This document shows positions 1 to 6,073 of a stretch of DNA of 8,631 bases, piece after piece. The stretch lies in contig CAXBQM010000050.1 of the NCBI GenBank assembly GCA_963978235.1, forward strand, positions 1 to 8,631. Reading direction: 5' to 3'. The first letter of the stretch is position 1, and the number at the start of each line of letters is the position of its first letter. The DNA is from UBA7398 sp963978235. Lineage in GTDB: Bacteria; Actinomycetota; Actinomycetes; Nanopelagicales; Nanopelagicaceae. The notes below the pieces were generated by a model. That model saw only the letters and a list, made by a program, of their open reading frames with translations, had not been told where the DNA came from and made no database searches. The translations under genes and the position numbers were made by a program.

Positions 1-458
1 GCGTCTGCCTCTCTAAAGGGCTAGGTGCTCCAATTGGCTCAGTATTAATTTCAACGAAAGCCAGAATTGCCGAGTCAAGAGTTTGGCGTAAGCGTTTTGG
101 CGGCGGCATGCGCCAAGTTGGAATTATTGCCGCAGCAGGTCACTTTGCACTTGATCACAATATTGACCGGATTGCAGATGATCATCGCCGTGCCACTACC
201 TTGGCTGATCGATTAACTACATTTGCGCCACATGCGATAGCTCCTGTTGATACAAACATTATTTTGATTGATCTCTCTGGTTCAACGATCGATGCTGCAT
301 CATTTGTTGCTGCTGCAAAAGAGCGATCTATCTGGGTGTCAGCGCTCGGGCCACGACTTGTTCGACTCATTACACATTTAGATATCAATGATGCTGATAT
401 TGATCGCGCTTCCGAAGTGCTCGCTTCGTTACTTCAAAAAGCCTTCGTGGCGAAGTAA
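1..458 (+). CDS. ltaE: Low-specificity L-threonine aldolase, C-terminal part (5' end cut by window)
   Basis: PLP-dependent enzyme of the beta-eliminating lyase/threonine aldolase family, which cleaves L-threonine or L-allo-threonine to glycine and acetaldehyde in the cytoplasm. The first full codon is at base 3 and 151 residues are visible. The reading opens with VCLSKGLGAPIGS, the family's PLP-lysine motif, with the Schiff-base lysine codon at 15-17. GGGMRQ (99-116) follows, a conserved phosphate/substrate loop, and near the end is VRLITHLDI, the family's C-terminal strand. The ATG at 108 lies inside GGGMRQ and is not the real start; the true start and the N-terminal half lie left of the window. 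The gene ends in TAA at 456-458 and overlaps the end of ogt on the other strand by 30 bases. The family call is firm; the preferred threonine stereoisomer cannot be told from sequence. Confidence 0.93.
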   Translation, partial: VCLSKGLGAPIGSVLISTKARIAESRVWRKRFGGGMRQVGIIAAAGHFALDHNIDRIADDHRRATTLADRLTTFAPHAIAPVDTNIILIDLSGSTIDAASFVAAAKERSIWVSALGPRLVRLITHLDINDADIDRASEVLASLLQKAFVAK

Positions 459-459
459 C
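428..459. repeat. Inverted repeat spanning the convergent ltaE/ogt stop codons
   Basis: GTTACTTC (428-435) and GAAGTAAC (452-459) are perfect 8-base inverted arms separated by 16 bases. Each arm contains one gene's stop codon: ogt TAA read on the minus strand at 431-429, and ltaE TAA at 456-458. Nested inside is a competing hairpin, CTTCG-TGG-CGAAG (443-455). A GGCC-GCAA-GGCC hairpin follows at 468-479. It may act as a bidirectional transcription end, but neither side has a T-tract, so this is only a structural observation with a weak functional guess. Confidence 0.3.
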
Positions 460-923
460 CATTCTTTGGCCGCAAGGCCGTAGGCATAATTTCCCAAAGA
501 CCCACCAGTTCGAACGATTCGATGACAAGGAATAATCGGTGCGATTAAATTTCGAGCGCATGCCGTGCCAGCTGCTCGCACCGCACTAGGTGATCCTGCT
601 TTTGCCGCAAGTTCAGCGTATGAAAGTACTTTTCCTGGTGAAATTTTCCGCATAGCTTTCCATGCTGCTTGTGAAAATTTCTGTCCTGGTTGCGAAACGG
701 CGATGGAATTGAGTGAGGTGAGTTCACCATCAAAATAATTTTCGATTAATTCACTGATGACTGGAATGCGCTTCATGCTCGACAGTTTTAACGAGGAATC
801 TTTTTCATCCATACCGCGTAGCATCGCTTCATAGCCACCAAAGCCAGCAGCAAGAACTAACTGTTCGCGAGCAATGACGGTGAGAGTTCCAATCGGTGTT
901 TTATGTGAAGCTCGAAGCAGCAC
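429..923 (-). CDS. ogt: Methylated-DNA--protein-cysteine methyltransferase (O6-alkylguanine repair)
   Basis: Suicide DNA-repair protein that moves the methyl group from O6-methylguanine (or O4-methylthymine) to its own cysteine. It has 164 residues, normal for Ogt. Residues 1 to about 75 form the poorly conserved N-terminal domain. Residues 79-164 form the DNA-binding and active-site domain, with the acceptor Cys133 in IPCHRIV, the base-flipping arginine candidate Arg116 in SAVRAAG, conserved Asn125, and a C-terminal GNYAYGLAAKEWLLRHEG stretch that fits the family. The start is GTG at 923-921, and it shares one base with the TAG stop of the DAHP synthase gene (TAGTG). Translation is therefore probably coupled to that gene, and no separate promoter is visible. 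The tail overlaps ltaE by 30 bases. There is no AraC-like Ada domain, so it is a plain repair enzyme rather than a methylation sensor. Confidence 0.95.
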   Translation of the reverse strand: MLLRASHKTPIGTLTVIAREQLVLAAGFGGYEAMLRGMDEKDSSLKLSSMKRIPVISELIENYFDGELTSLNSIAVSQPGQKFSQAAWKAMRKISPGKVLSYAELAAKAGSPSAVRAAGTACARNLIAPIIPCHRIVRTGGSLGNYAYGLAAKEWLLRHEGFLK

Positions 924-2266
924 TAACGATCTCGCAACATTTCCGCGACGAGAAATGCTAATTCCAATGATTGGGTGTGATTCAAACGAGGATCACATGC
1001 CGTTTCATATCGGGTTGCTAGATCTTCATGTGAAATTTCTTCGCCCCCGCCAACACATTCAGTGACATCGTCACCGGTAAGTTCGATATGAACTCCGCCT
1101 GGGTGGGTACCGCATGATTTATGAACATCAAAAAATCCGCGGACTTCTTCCATGACATCATCAAACTTTCGCGTTTTATAGCCACTCGGCGCTTCATAAG
1201 TATTGCCATGCATCGGGTCACAAACCCAGAGAACTTTTGCGCCAGAGTCAGTAACCGCCTTGACTATCGAAGGCAGGATTTCCCTTATTTTTCCTGCGCC
1301 CATGCGAGTGATAAAAGTTAATCGACCTGGCTCATTTGTTGGGTTAAGTCGTGCAATGAGATCGAGCGCTTCTTGTGCAGTCGTCTTAGGACCGATTTTT
1401 ACTCCAATAGGATTCTTAATCTTCGATGCGAAATCAATGTGCGCACCATTGAGTTGTCGAGTTCGCTCACCTATCCAAAGGAAATGTGCTGACACATCGT
1501 ATGCATCACCAGTTCGTGAATCGATACGAGTAAGCGCTTTTTCGTACTCCAAAATTAAGGCTTCATGACTTGCGTAAAAATCTACGGTTTTAAATTTTTC
1601 CGGATCTACGCCAGCAGATGCAGTGAACGCTAACGCTCGCCCAATTTCATTTGCCATTGCTTCATAGCGAGGTCCAATCTTGGAATCTTTGATGAAACCT
1701 TTATTCCATTCATGAACTCGACGAATATCGGCAAAACCACCTTGTGTAAATGCGCGCACTAAATTAAGCGTTGCCGATGATGTGTGATAAACCTTTACCA
1801 GACGCTGTGGATCAGGTCTCCGCGCGCTTTCGGTAAATTCCAAATCATTGACAGCATCCCCGCGGTAAGCCGGAAGAACAACATTTCCACGAACTTCTGA
1901 ATCGTTGCTTCGTGGTTTAGCGAATTGGCCGGCCATTCGACCAACTTTGACCACGGGCAGGCTTGCTCCATATTGGAGTACGGCTGCCATCTGCAAAATG
2001 GTTTTAATTCGATTGCGAATTGAATCTGCGGTAGCCGCGGCAAAAGTTTCTGCACAATCGCCACCTTGCAACCAGAATGCTTTACCTTCAGCCGCGTTCG
2101 CGATCATGGCTTTTAAGTTGTCACACTCGCCAGCAAATACCAAGGGCGGCAGGGTCTTTAACTCCGAGGTTGCTTTGATTAACGCAGTTGAATCTGGCCA
2201 CGACGGTTGTTGCGCAGCCGGCAAGGATGAATCAAAGAGAGTTTCAATCGCCGCATTTGAATTCAT
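923..2266 (-). CDS. aroG: Class II 3-deoxy-D-arabino-heptulosonate 7-phosphate (DAHP) synthase
   Basis: First enzyme of the shikimate pathway: condenses phosphoenolpyruvate and erythrose 4-phosphate to DAHP, feeding aromatic amino acid synthesis in the cytoplasm. It has 447 residues, against 462 in Mycobacterium tuberculosis AroG. The metal ligands known from that enzyme (Cys87, His369, Glu411, Asp441) fall here at Cys71 (QGGDCAE), His353 (DPMHGN), Glu395 (GVHIELTG) and Asp425 (ACDPRLN), a constant offset of 16. This means no insertion or deletion separates the ligands. GRMAGQFAKPRS (109-120) is the phosphate/PEP-binding stretch. ATG is at 2266-2264 with no Shine-Dalgarno-like sequence upstream; a TACCCT hexamer six bases before it suggests a leaderless start. 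The gene lies 41 bases behind phosphofructokinase and overlaps ogt by one base. Feedback by aromatic amino acids is known in the family, but no effector site is judged here. Confidence 0.97.
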   Translation of the reverse strand: MNSNAAIETLFDSSLPAAQQPSWPDSTALIKATSELKTLPPLVFAGECDNLKAMIANAAEGKAFWLQGGDCAETFAAATADSIRNRIKTILQMAAVLQYGASLPVVKVGRMAGQFAKPRSNDSEVRGNVVLPAYRGDAVNDLEFTESARRPDPQRLVKVYHTSSATLNLVRAFTQGGFADIRRVHEWNKGFIKDSKIGPRYEAMANEIGRALAFTASAGVDPEKFKTVDFYASHEALILEYEKALTRIDSRTGDAYDVSAHFLWIGERTRQLNGAHIDFASKIKNPIGVKIGPKTTAQEALDLIARLNPTNEPGRLTFITRMGAGKIREILPSIVKAVTDSGAKVLWVCDPMHGNTYEAPSGYKTRKFDDVMEEVRGFFDVHKSCGTHPGGVHIELTGDDVTECVGGGEEISHEDLATRYETACDPRLNHTQSLELAFLVAEMLRDR

Positions 2267-2272
2267 GAGATA

Positions 2273-2278
2273 AGGGTA
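2273..2278 (-). promoter_or_regulatory. Possible -10 element of a leaderless promoter for DAHP synthase
   Basis: Read on the minus strand, TACCCT ends exactly six bases before the ATG at 2266. This is where a TANNNT -10 hexamer would sit if transcription began on the start codon. No ribosome binding site is visible, which fits. No convincing -35 is found at 16-19 bases, and read-through from phosphofructokinase 41 bases upstream could also supply the transcript. Confidence 0.35.
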
Positions 2279-2307
2279 GAGAGTCGCTTCAGTATGGCGC
2301 GAGCCAA

Positions 2308-3333
2308 TTATCCAAAGAAGACTTCGGCCTCCTTGAGCAGCGCTGGATCGACTGTTTTCAATTTTTCCGTCGCTGATGCGAGTGGGACTCGAACAATATT
2401 TGTGCCATGAAGCGCAACCATCTTGCCCCAGTCACCTTCATGAGCTGCTGTTATTGCGTGGAGCCCGAATCGAGTGGCAAGAACTCGATCAAATGCAGTT
2501 GGAGTTCCACCACGTTGAATGTGGCCAAGCACCGATGTCCGCGCTTCTTTTCCGGTGCGCTTTTCAATTTCCTTAGCGAGCCAATCTCCGATACCCGAAA
2601 GTTTTACGTGTCCGAACGCATCGAGGCTGCCATCTTTCGTTACTAAATCACCATCTTTAGGGAGCGCACCTTCTGCGACAACAATGATTGGTGCGTAACT
2701 TGATTTGTATCGAGATTCAACTAACTCACATACTTTGTTGATATCAAATGGAACTTCTGGAATCAAAATACACGCTGCGCCACCTGCTAAACCAGAGTGC
2801 AGAGCAATCCATCCGGCATGACGACCCATCACTTCAACAATCAAAGTTCGGTGATGTGATTCGGCGGTCGTGTGAAGTCGATCGATAGCTTCAACTGCAA
2901 TATTGACGGAGGTATCAAAACCAAAAGTGTAATCAGTGTTGTTGAGGTCATTATCAATAGTTTTAGGTACGCCAATTACTTTCACGCCAAGTGCATCAAG
3001 TTTTGTCGCGACTCCAAGCGTATCTTCGCCACCGATTGCAATTAATGCGTCAATCTTCATGGCTGCAAGGTTTTCTTTAATTCGTTCTACGCCATTTTCA
3101 ATTTTAAATGGATTGGTTCGTGATGAACCTAAAATTGTTCCACCGCGTGGCAATATGCCGCGAGTTGCAGCCAGATCTAATGGCATGGTTAAACCTTCAA
3201 GCGGGCCTTTCCAACCATCGCGAAAACCAACAAACTCGTAACCGTATTCCTTCACGCCTTTACGGACTACCGCGCGAATCACTGCGTTGAGGCCAGGACA
3301 ATCTCCGCCACCAGTAAGAACACCAAATCGCAT
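2308..3333 (-). CDS. pfkA: 6-phosphofructokinase, predicted pyrophosphate-dependent
   Basis: Phosphorylates fructose 6-phosphate to fructose 1,6-bisphosphate. It has 341 residues, one complete PfkA-fold subunit. Numbering matches E. coli PfkA through the core. The N-terminal phosphate loop is GVLTGGGDCPG (4-14), Arg72 is in SSRTNP, catalytic Asp127 is in PKTIDND, substrate arginines are Arg162 and Arg171 (MGRHAGW), and LGHIQRGGTP lies at 269-278. The donor-site pair is Asp104 (IGGEDT) and Lys124 (VPKTID). ATP enzymes of the same actinobacterial group carry Gly at 104 (GGEGT), and Asp104 plus Lys124 is the PPi-dependent signature, so a reversible PPi enzyme (Pfp) is inferred. ATG is at 3333 with AGGAGA a good distance upstream. 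It is the first gene of the pfk-aroG-ogt set and diverges from the EamA gene. Half of its 18 arginine codons are CGA. Confidence 0.95.
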   Translation of the reverse strand: MRFGVLTGGGDCPGLNAVIRAVVRKGVKEYGYEFVGFRDGWKGPLEGLTMPLDLAATRGILPRGGTILGSSRTNPFKIENGVERIKENLAAMKIDALIAIGGEDTLGVATKLDALGVKVIGVPKTIDNDLNNTDYTFGFDTSVNIAVEAIDRLHTTAESHHRTLIVEVMGRHAGWIALHSGLAGGAACILIPEVPFDINKVCELVESRYKSSYAPIIVVAEGALPKDGDLVTKDGSLDAFGHVKLSGIGDWLAKEIEKRTGKEARTSVLGHIQRGGTPTAFDRVLATRFGLHAITAAHEGDWGKMVALHGTNIVRVPLASATEKLKTVDPALLKEAEVFFG

Positions 3334-3337
3334 TATT

Positions 3338-3343
3338 TCTCCT
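3338..3343 (-). promoter_or_regulatory. Shine-Dalgarno site of the phosphofructokinase gene
   Basis: On the minus strand AGGAGA lies four bases before the ATG at 3333 (GTAGGAGAAATAATG). It is the clearest ribosome binding site in the window, and it fixes the start shown. It also means this gene has a leader, unlike aroG, yraN and perhaps the EamA gene. Confidence 0.75.
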
Positions 3344-3376
3344 ACAAATTTTTTACCAGTCGACGCTGACGACCAA

Positions 3377-3382
3377 AGTCTA
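3377..3382 (-). promoter_or_regulatory. Possible -10 element upstream of phosphofructokinase
   Basis: TAGACT on the minus strand fits TANNNT and would give a leader of roughly 37 bases containing the AGGAGA site. The sequence 17-18 bases further upstream (GGGAAC) is not a good -35, so this is tentative. Confidence 0.25.
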
Positions 3383-3397
3383 CCTTGCGAGCAGGTA
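3381..3397. repeat. Inverted repeat in the divergent pfk/EamA control region
   Basis: TACCT (3381-3385) and AGGTA (3393-3397) are perfect arms around a seven-base centre, TGCGAGC. The match extends to TACC-T-TGC / GCAGGTA if one bulged base is allowed. It sits between and partly over the two proposed -10 hexamers of the divergent genes, a sensible place for an operator. Arms this short also occur by chance, and no regulator gene is adjacent. Confidence 0.25.
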
Positions 3398-3401
3398 AGG
3401 T
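3396..3401 (+). promoter_or_regulatory. Possible -10 element of a leaderless promoter for the EamA transporter
   Basis: TAAGGT ends exactly six bases before the GTG at 3408, the spacing expected if transcription starts on the first codon. An alternative reading of the same bases is a Shine-Dalgarno site: AGGTAAGG (3393-3400) lies seven bases before the GTG. The sequence alone cannot decide between them, and no clear -35 is present. Confidence 0.35.
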
Positions 3402-3407
3402 TCCCCG

Positions 3408-4292
3408 GTGAGCCGAAAATCGTGGTTTTTATTCTTGTTATCTGGCCTTTTATGGGGTGTTCCCTACTTATTTATTGCAGTCGCTGTAAAAGATTTCCAT
3501 CCAAGTGTTGTGATTCTCATTCGCGTCACCATTGGCGCAGTAATTCTGACAATATTTTCATTTCGGCAAGGAACGCTTGCGCTCGCTTTTAAAAATTGGA
3601 AAATTGTTTTGTTATACGCAATCGGCGAACTCGTCATGCCGTGGTATCTCATTACTAATGCCGAAAAGGGACTTTCTTCCGGCTTAACTTCTCTGATTAT
3701 CTGCACGACACCTATATGGTCATCGCTCTTTGCTGCTCGATACGGCGATAAAACCGTCTGGCAAGGTCGTCGCGTGGTTGGACTTGCAGTTGGCTTTGCC
3801 GGCGTAATTCTTTTAGTGGGGCTCGAAGCGTTTCACGATATTGGAAACACAAGTTCAATTCTTCAAGTCATTGTCGCCTCTGCCGGTTACGCATGGGCAA
3901 CAAACATGATCACATATCGCATTCCACAAGTAGATGGCGTTGCGGTCAACGCGGTGGCCATGATTATGACGTCACTTCTCTATCTACCTTTTGCAATTTA
4001 TTTTTGGCCCGATCAAACGCCGAGCAAAGCAGGAATTGCCAGCGTGCTCTCATTAGGTTTCTTCTGTACCGCAATCGCATTTATCGCATTCTTTATCGCG
4101 ATGCGCGAAATGGGCCCAGCTCGCTCTTCGCTCGTTACGTATCTCAATACTTTGGTTGCGGTAGTGCTTGGCGTCGTCATTCTCAGTGAACCGCTCACCG
4201 TTGGAGTAATCGTCGGATTGCCGCTGGTATTACTTGGTTCATATTGGGCAAGCCGTAAAGAGCGACCCACAACGACCAGCGTTACTCAGTAA
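3408..4292 (+). CDS. EamA/DMT-family transporter (RhaT/YdcZ-like permease)
   Basis: Inner-membrane protein of the drug/metabolite transporter superfamily, usually proton-coupled exporters of amino acids or other small metabolites. It has 294 residues, the normal length for ten helices. Likely membrane segments are near 5-27, 33-52, 64-82, 90-108, 121-139, 149-171, 178-199, 209-231, 238-260 and 265-281, forming two EamA repeats (about 5-139 and 149-281). Family-like marks are TTPIWSSLFA after helix 4, a conserved proline in PWYLI, and VVILSEPLTVGVIVGLPLVLLG across helices 9-10. A basic tail (SRKERP) suggests a cytoplasmic C-terminus. The start is GTG at 3408, giving a short positively charged MSRK before helix 1. 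It is the only complete plus-strand gene, divergent from phosphofructokinase and overlapping era by 11 bases at the 3' end. The substrate cannot be inferred. Confidence 0.92.
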   Translation: MSRKSWFLFLLSGLLWGVPYLFIAVAVKDFHPSVVILIRVTIGAVILTIFSFRQGTLALAFKNWKIVLLYAIGELVMPWYLITNAEKGLSSGLTSLIICTTPIWSSLFAARYGDKTVWQGRRVVGLAVGFAGVILLVGLEAFHDIGNTSSILQVIVASAGYAWATNMITYRIPQVDGVAVNAVAMIMTSLLYLPFAIYFWPDQTPSKAGIASVLSLGFFCTAIAFIAFFIAMREMGPARSSLVTYLNTLVAVVLGVVILSEPLTVGVIVGLPLVLLGSYWASRKERPTTTSVTQ

Positions 4293-4322
4293 TTAATCCA
4301 AATCGGCGAAGCGCCTTCGGAT
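4282..4322. repeat. Palindrome over convergent stop codons plus adjacent hairpin (EamA gene/era)
   Basis: The 11-base overlap of the two genes is itself a perfect palindrome, TTACT-C-AGTAA (4282-4292), holding the TAA of era (minus) and the TAA of the EamA gene. Ten bases further, ATC-(GG)-CGAAG-CGC-CTTCG-GAT (4302-4322) can fold into an eight-pair stem with a two-base bulge, inside the end of era. It is a candidate bidirectional termination structure, but no T-tract follows on either strand. Confidence 0.27.
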
Positions 4323-5208
4323 CTCGTTGCCAATCCGGTGTGACGCGGATATGCAATCCAAGAAAAACTTTTCCCTGCATTAACTTTTCGATTTCGGCTC
4401 GGGCCGCCATTCCAACTTTCTTTAAGCGTTCGCCTTTCTCTCCGATGATGATCGCTTTCTGGCTATCTCGTTCGACGTGAATAGTTGCGTGGATATCGAA
4501 AAATGGACGATCAGTTGGTTTGCGTTTCTCGCGCTCGCTCAATTCATCGATGACAACTGCAATCGAGTGCGGTACTTCATGAAAGACATCCGCGATAGCC
4601 GCTTCCCTGATGTATTCACTTAATAGCATCTCCGTTGATTGATCACTCGCCATGTCGTCTGGAAAGAACGCTGGACTTTCTGGCGCATATTTTGCGAAGA
4701 GCTCTAACAGGGTCGGGATTTGCTCGCCCTTCTTTGCAGCTAACGGAACTATCTCATCCCATGAAAATCCTGCTGAAACCGCTAAATCGTTGACGAGGCT
4801 TAGCTTTGTTAGTACAGAGTTCTTATCAACTGCATCAATTTTAGTTAGCAGAAGAAATTTTTTTGCGTTGCGATGACGAGCAATCTCTTGCGCTATGAAT
4901 TGATCGCCAGACCCGATCTCCTCATTTGCCGGAATGCATAACGCCACAATATCTACCGACTCCATACTTTCTTGCGCGACATCATTGAGTCGCTGTCCGA
5001 GCGCGGTCTTAGGTTTATGTACGCCAGGAGTATCGACGAGCACTAACTGCAGATCCTTACGAGTAATAATTCCTCGAATTGCTGTGCGGGTGGTGTTTGG
5101 ATGTCGCGAAGTAATTGCAACTTTTGATCCCACTAACGAATTAACAAGTGTGGACTTACCGACGTTAGGTCGCCCGACAATCGCTATAAACGCTGATTTA
5201 TGAACCAT
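4282..5208 (-). CDS. era: GTPase Era (16S rRNA-binding, ribosome assembly)
   Basis: Essential-type GTPase that binds the 3' end of 16S rRNA and helps 30S maturation. It has 308 residues, the normal length. The GTPase domain has G1 GRPNVGKST (12-20), the G2 region NTTRT (38-42), G3 DTPG (59-62) and G4 TKID (122-125), where Thr replaces the usual Asn. The G5 region is around PLAAKKG (155-161). The C-terminal KH domain carries IIIGEKGERLKKVG with the GxxG loop Gly256-Gly259. The ATG at 5208 gives MVHKSAFIAIVGRPNVGK, a typical Era opening. It lies inside the dprA tail (11-base overlap) with no clear Shine-Dalgarno sequence, so coupling to dprA translation is likely. It is the last gene of the rnhB-yraN-comM-dprA-era set. 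In many Actinobacteria era sits instead near ybeY and recO, so its place here is notable. Confidence 0.97.
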   Translation of the reverse strand: MVHKSAFIAIVGRPNVGKSTLVNSLVGSKVAITSRHPNTTRTAIRGIITRKDLQLVLVDTPGVHKPKTALGQRLNDVAQESMESVDIVALCIPANEEIGSGDQFIAQEIARHRNAKKFLLLTKIDAVDKNSVLTKLSLVNDLAVSAGFSWDEIVPLAAKKGEQIPTLLELFAKYAPESPAFFPDDMASDQSTEMLLSEYIREAAIADVFHEVPHSIAVVIDELSEREKRKPTDRPFFDIHATIHVERDSQKAIIIGEKGERLKKVGMAARAEIEKLMQGKVFLGLHIRVTPDWQRDPKALRRFGLITE

Positions 5209-6073
5209 TAAGAGAGAGCGTACCCGTTAGCGGGTTCATTAGTTCAATCGCATCTGCGGGCGACGTAACTATCTCGGCACATCTCTCTTGAATCAATCGA
5301 TGGCACCCATCAGAGGTAGGTGAGGTGATGGGGCCAGGAATTGCCATCACTGTTCGATACAACGACGCAGCTTCTCGAGCGGTTCGAAGTGATCCACTTC
5401 TAAATGCCGCCTCAACAACAAGAGTTCCTTGAGATAACGCTGCAATGATTCGATTACGAGTAAGAAATCTCTCGGGTCTTGCTTTTACATCGGGCATTAC
5501 TTCGGAAATCAGCGCACCACTCTCCCTAATCTGAGCAAAGAGCCGTTCATTTCCGGCGGGATAATTCACTGAAATTCCTGAAGCAAGTACCGCGATTGTG
5601 AATCCTTCGGCGGCAAGCGCGCCTTGATGTGCAGCTGTATCGATTCCATAAGCGCCACCACTGATGATGCGCCACTCTCGATCGGCAAATCCTGCTGCAA
5701 ATTCACTCGCTATTCGTGCACCGTATGACGTTGGATTGCGAGTCCCCACTATGGCGACGGAAGAACTTTGCTGGAACGGAGCCGTTGTTATTAAACCAAT
5801 CGGAGGCGCTACTAAATCATTAAGTGCGCGTGGCCATGATTCGTCTTCTGGTGAAAGAAAGAGCCCGCCGGCTTTCAAAATTTCCTCACTTAATTTTTCA
5901 CAATCAACTGATTTCAATCGTGAAGCAATTTTTTCGGCAGAGTTTCGCTTTCCTTGATAATAATCACCAATCAATTCCTCATAGACGCGGATAACGCCTT
6001 TGCGAGATATCTCCTCGCTCCAAAATGGTGAGCCACCTTCGATTGCAGAAAATAGCGCTAATCGATAATTCAT
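5198..6073 (-). CDS. dprA: DNA-processing protein DprA (Smf), short form
   Basis: Binds incoming single-stranded DNA during natural transformation and loads RecA; also conserved in bacteria not known to be competent. It has 291 residues. A reduced SAM-like N-terminal part (about 1-70) is followed by the extended Rossmann domain (about 75-275). The motifs in order are VAIVGTRNPTSYG (106-118), ISGGAYGIDTAAH (137-149), the phosphate-binding RFLTRNRIIAALS (202-214), GTLVVEAAFRSGSLRTA (216-232) and PGPITSPTSDGCHRLIQ (246-262). The protein ends soon after, so the C-terminal winged-helix domain of long forms (about 370 residues, as in E. coli Smf) is absent; the architecture resembles the 282-residue pneumococcal protein. 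ATG at 6073 overlaps the comM TGA in an ATGA, and the end overlaps era by 11 bases. Both point to tight coupling. Confidence 0.96.
   Translation of the reverse strand: MNYRLALFSAIEGGSPFWSEEISRKGVIRVYEELIGDYYQGKRNSAEKIASRLKSVDCEKLSEEILKAGGLFLSPEDESWPRALNDLVAPPIGLITTAPFQQSSSVAIVGTRNPTSYGARIASEFAAGFADREWRIISGGAYGIDTAAHQGALAAEGFTIAVLASGISVNYPAGNERLFAQIRESGALISEVMPDVKARPERFLTRNRIIAALSQGTLVVEAAFRSGSLRTAREAASLYRTVMAIPGPITSPTSDGCHRLIQERCAEIVTSPADAIELMNPLTGTLSLNGS

Noticed and set aside
108..458. A separate 116-residue gene starting at ATG 108
   Set aside because: The frame is open to the window edge and encodes the PLP-lysine motif of threonine aldolase upstream of this ATG, so it is an internal methionine of a truncated gene.
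1203..2273. Plus-strand open frames of about 120 codons opposite DAHP synthase (1203-1568 and 1905-2273)
   Set aside because: They lie wholly antisense to a strongly conserved gene and their translations show no recognisable family or domain; shadow frames.
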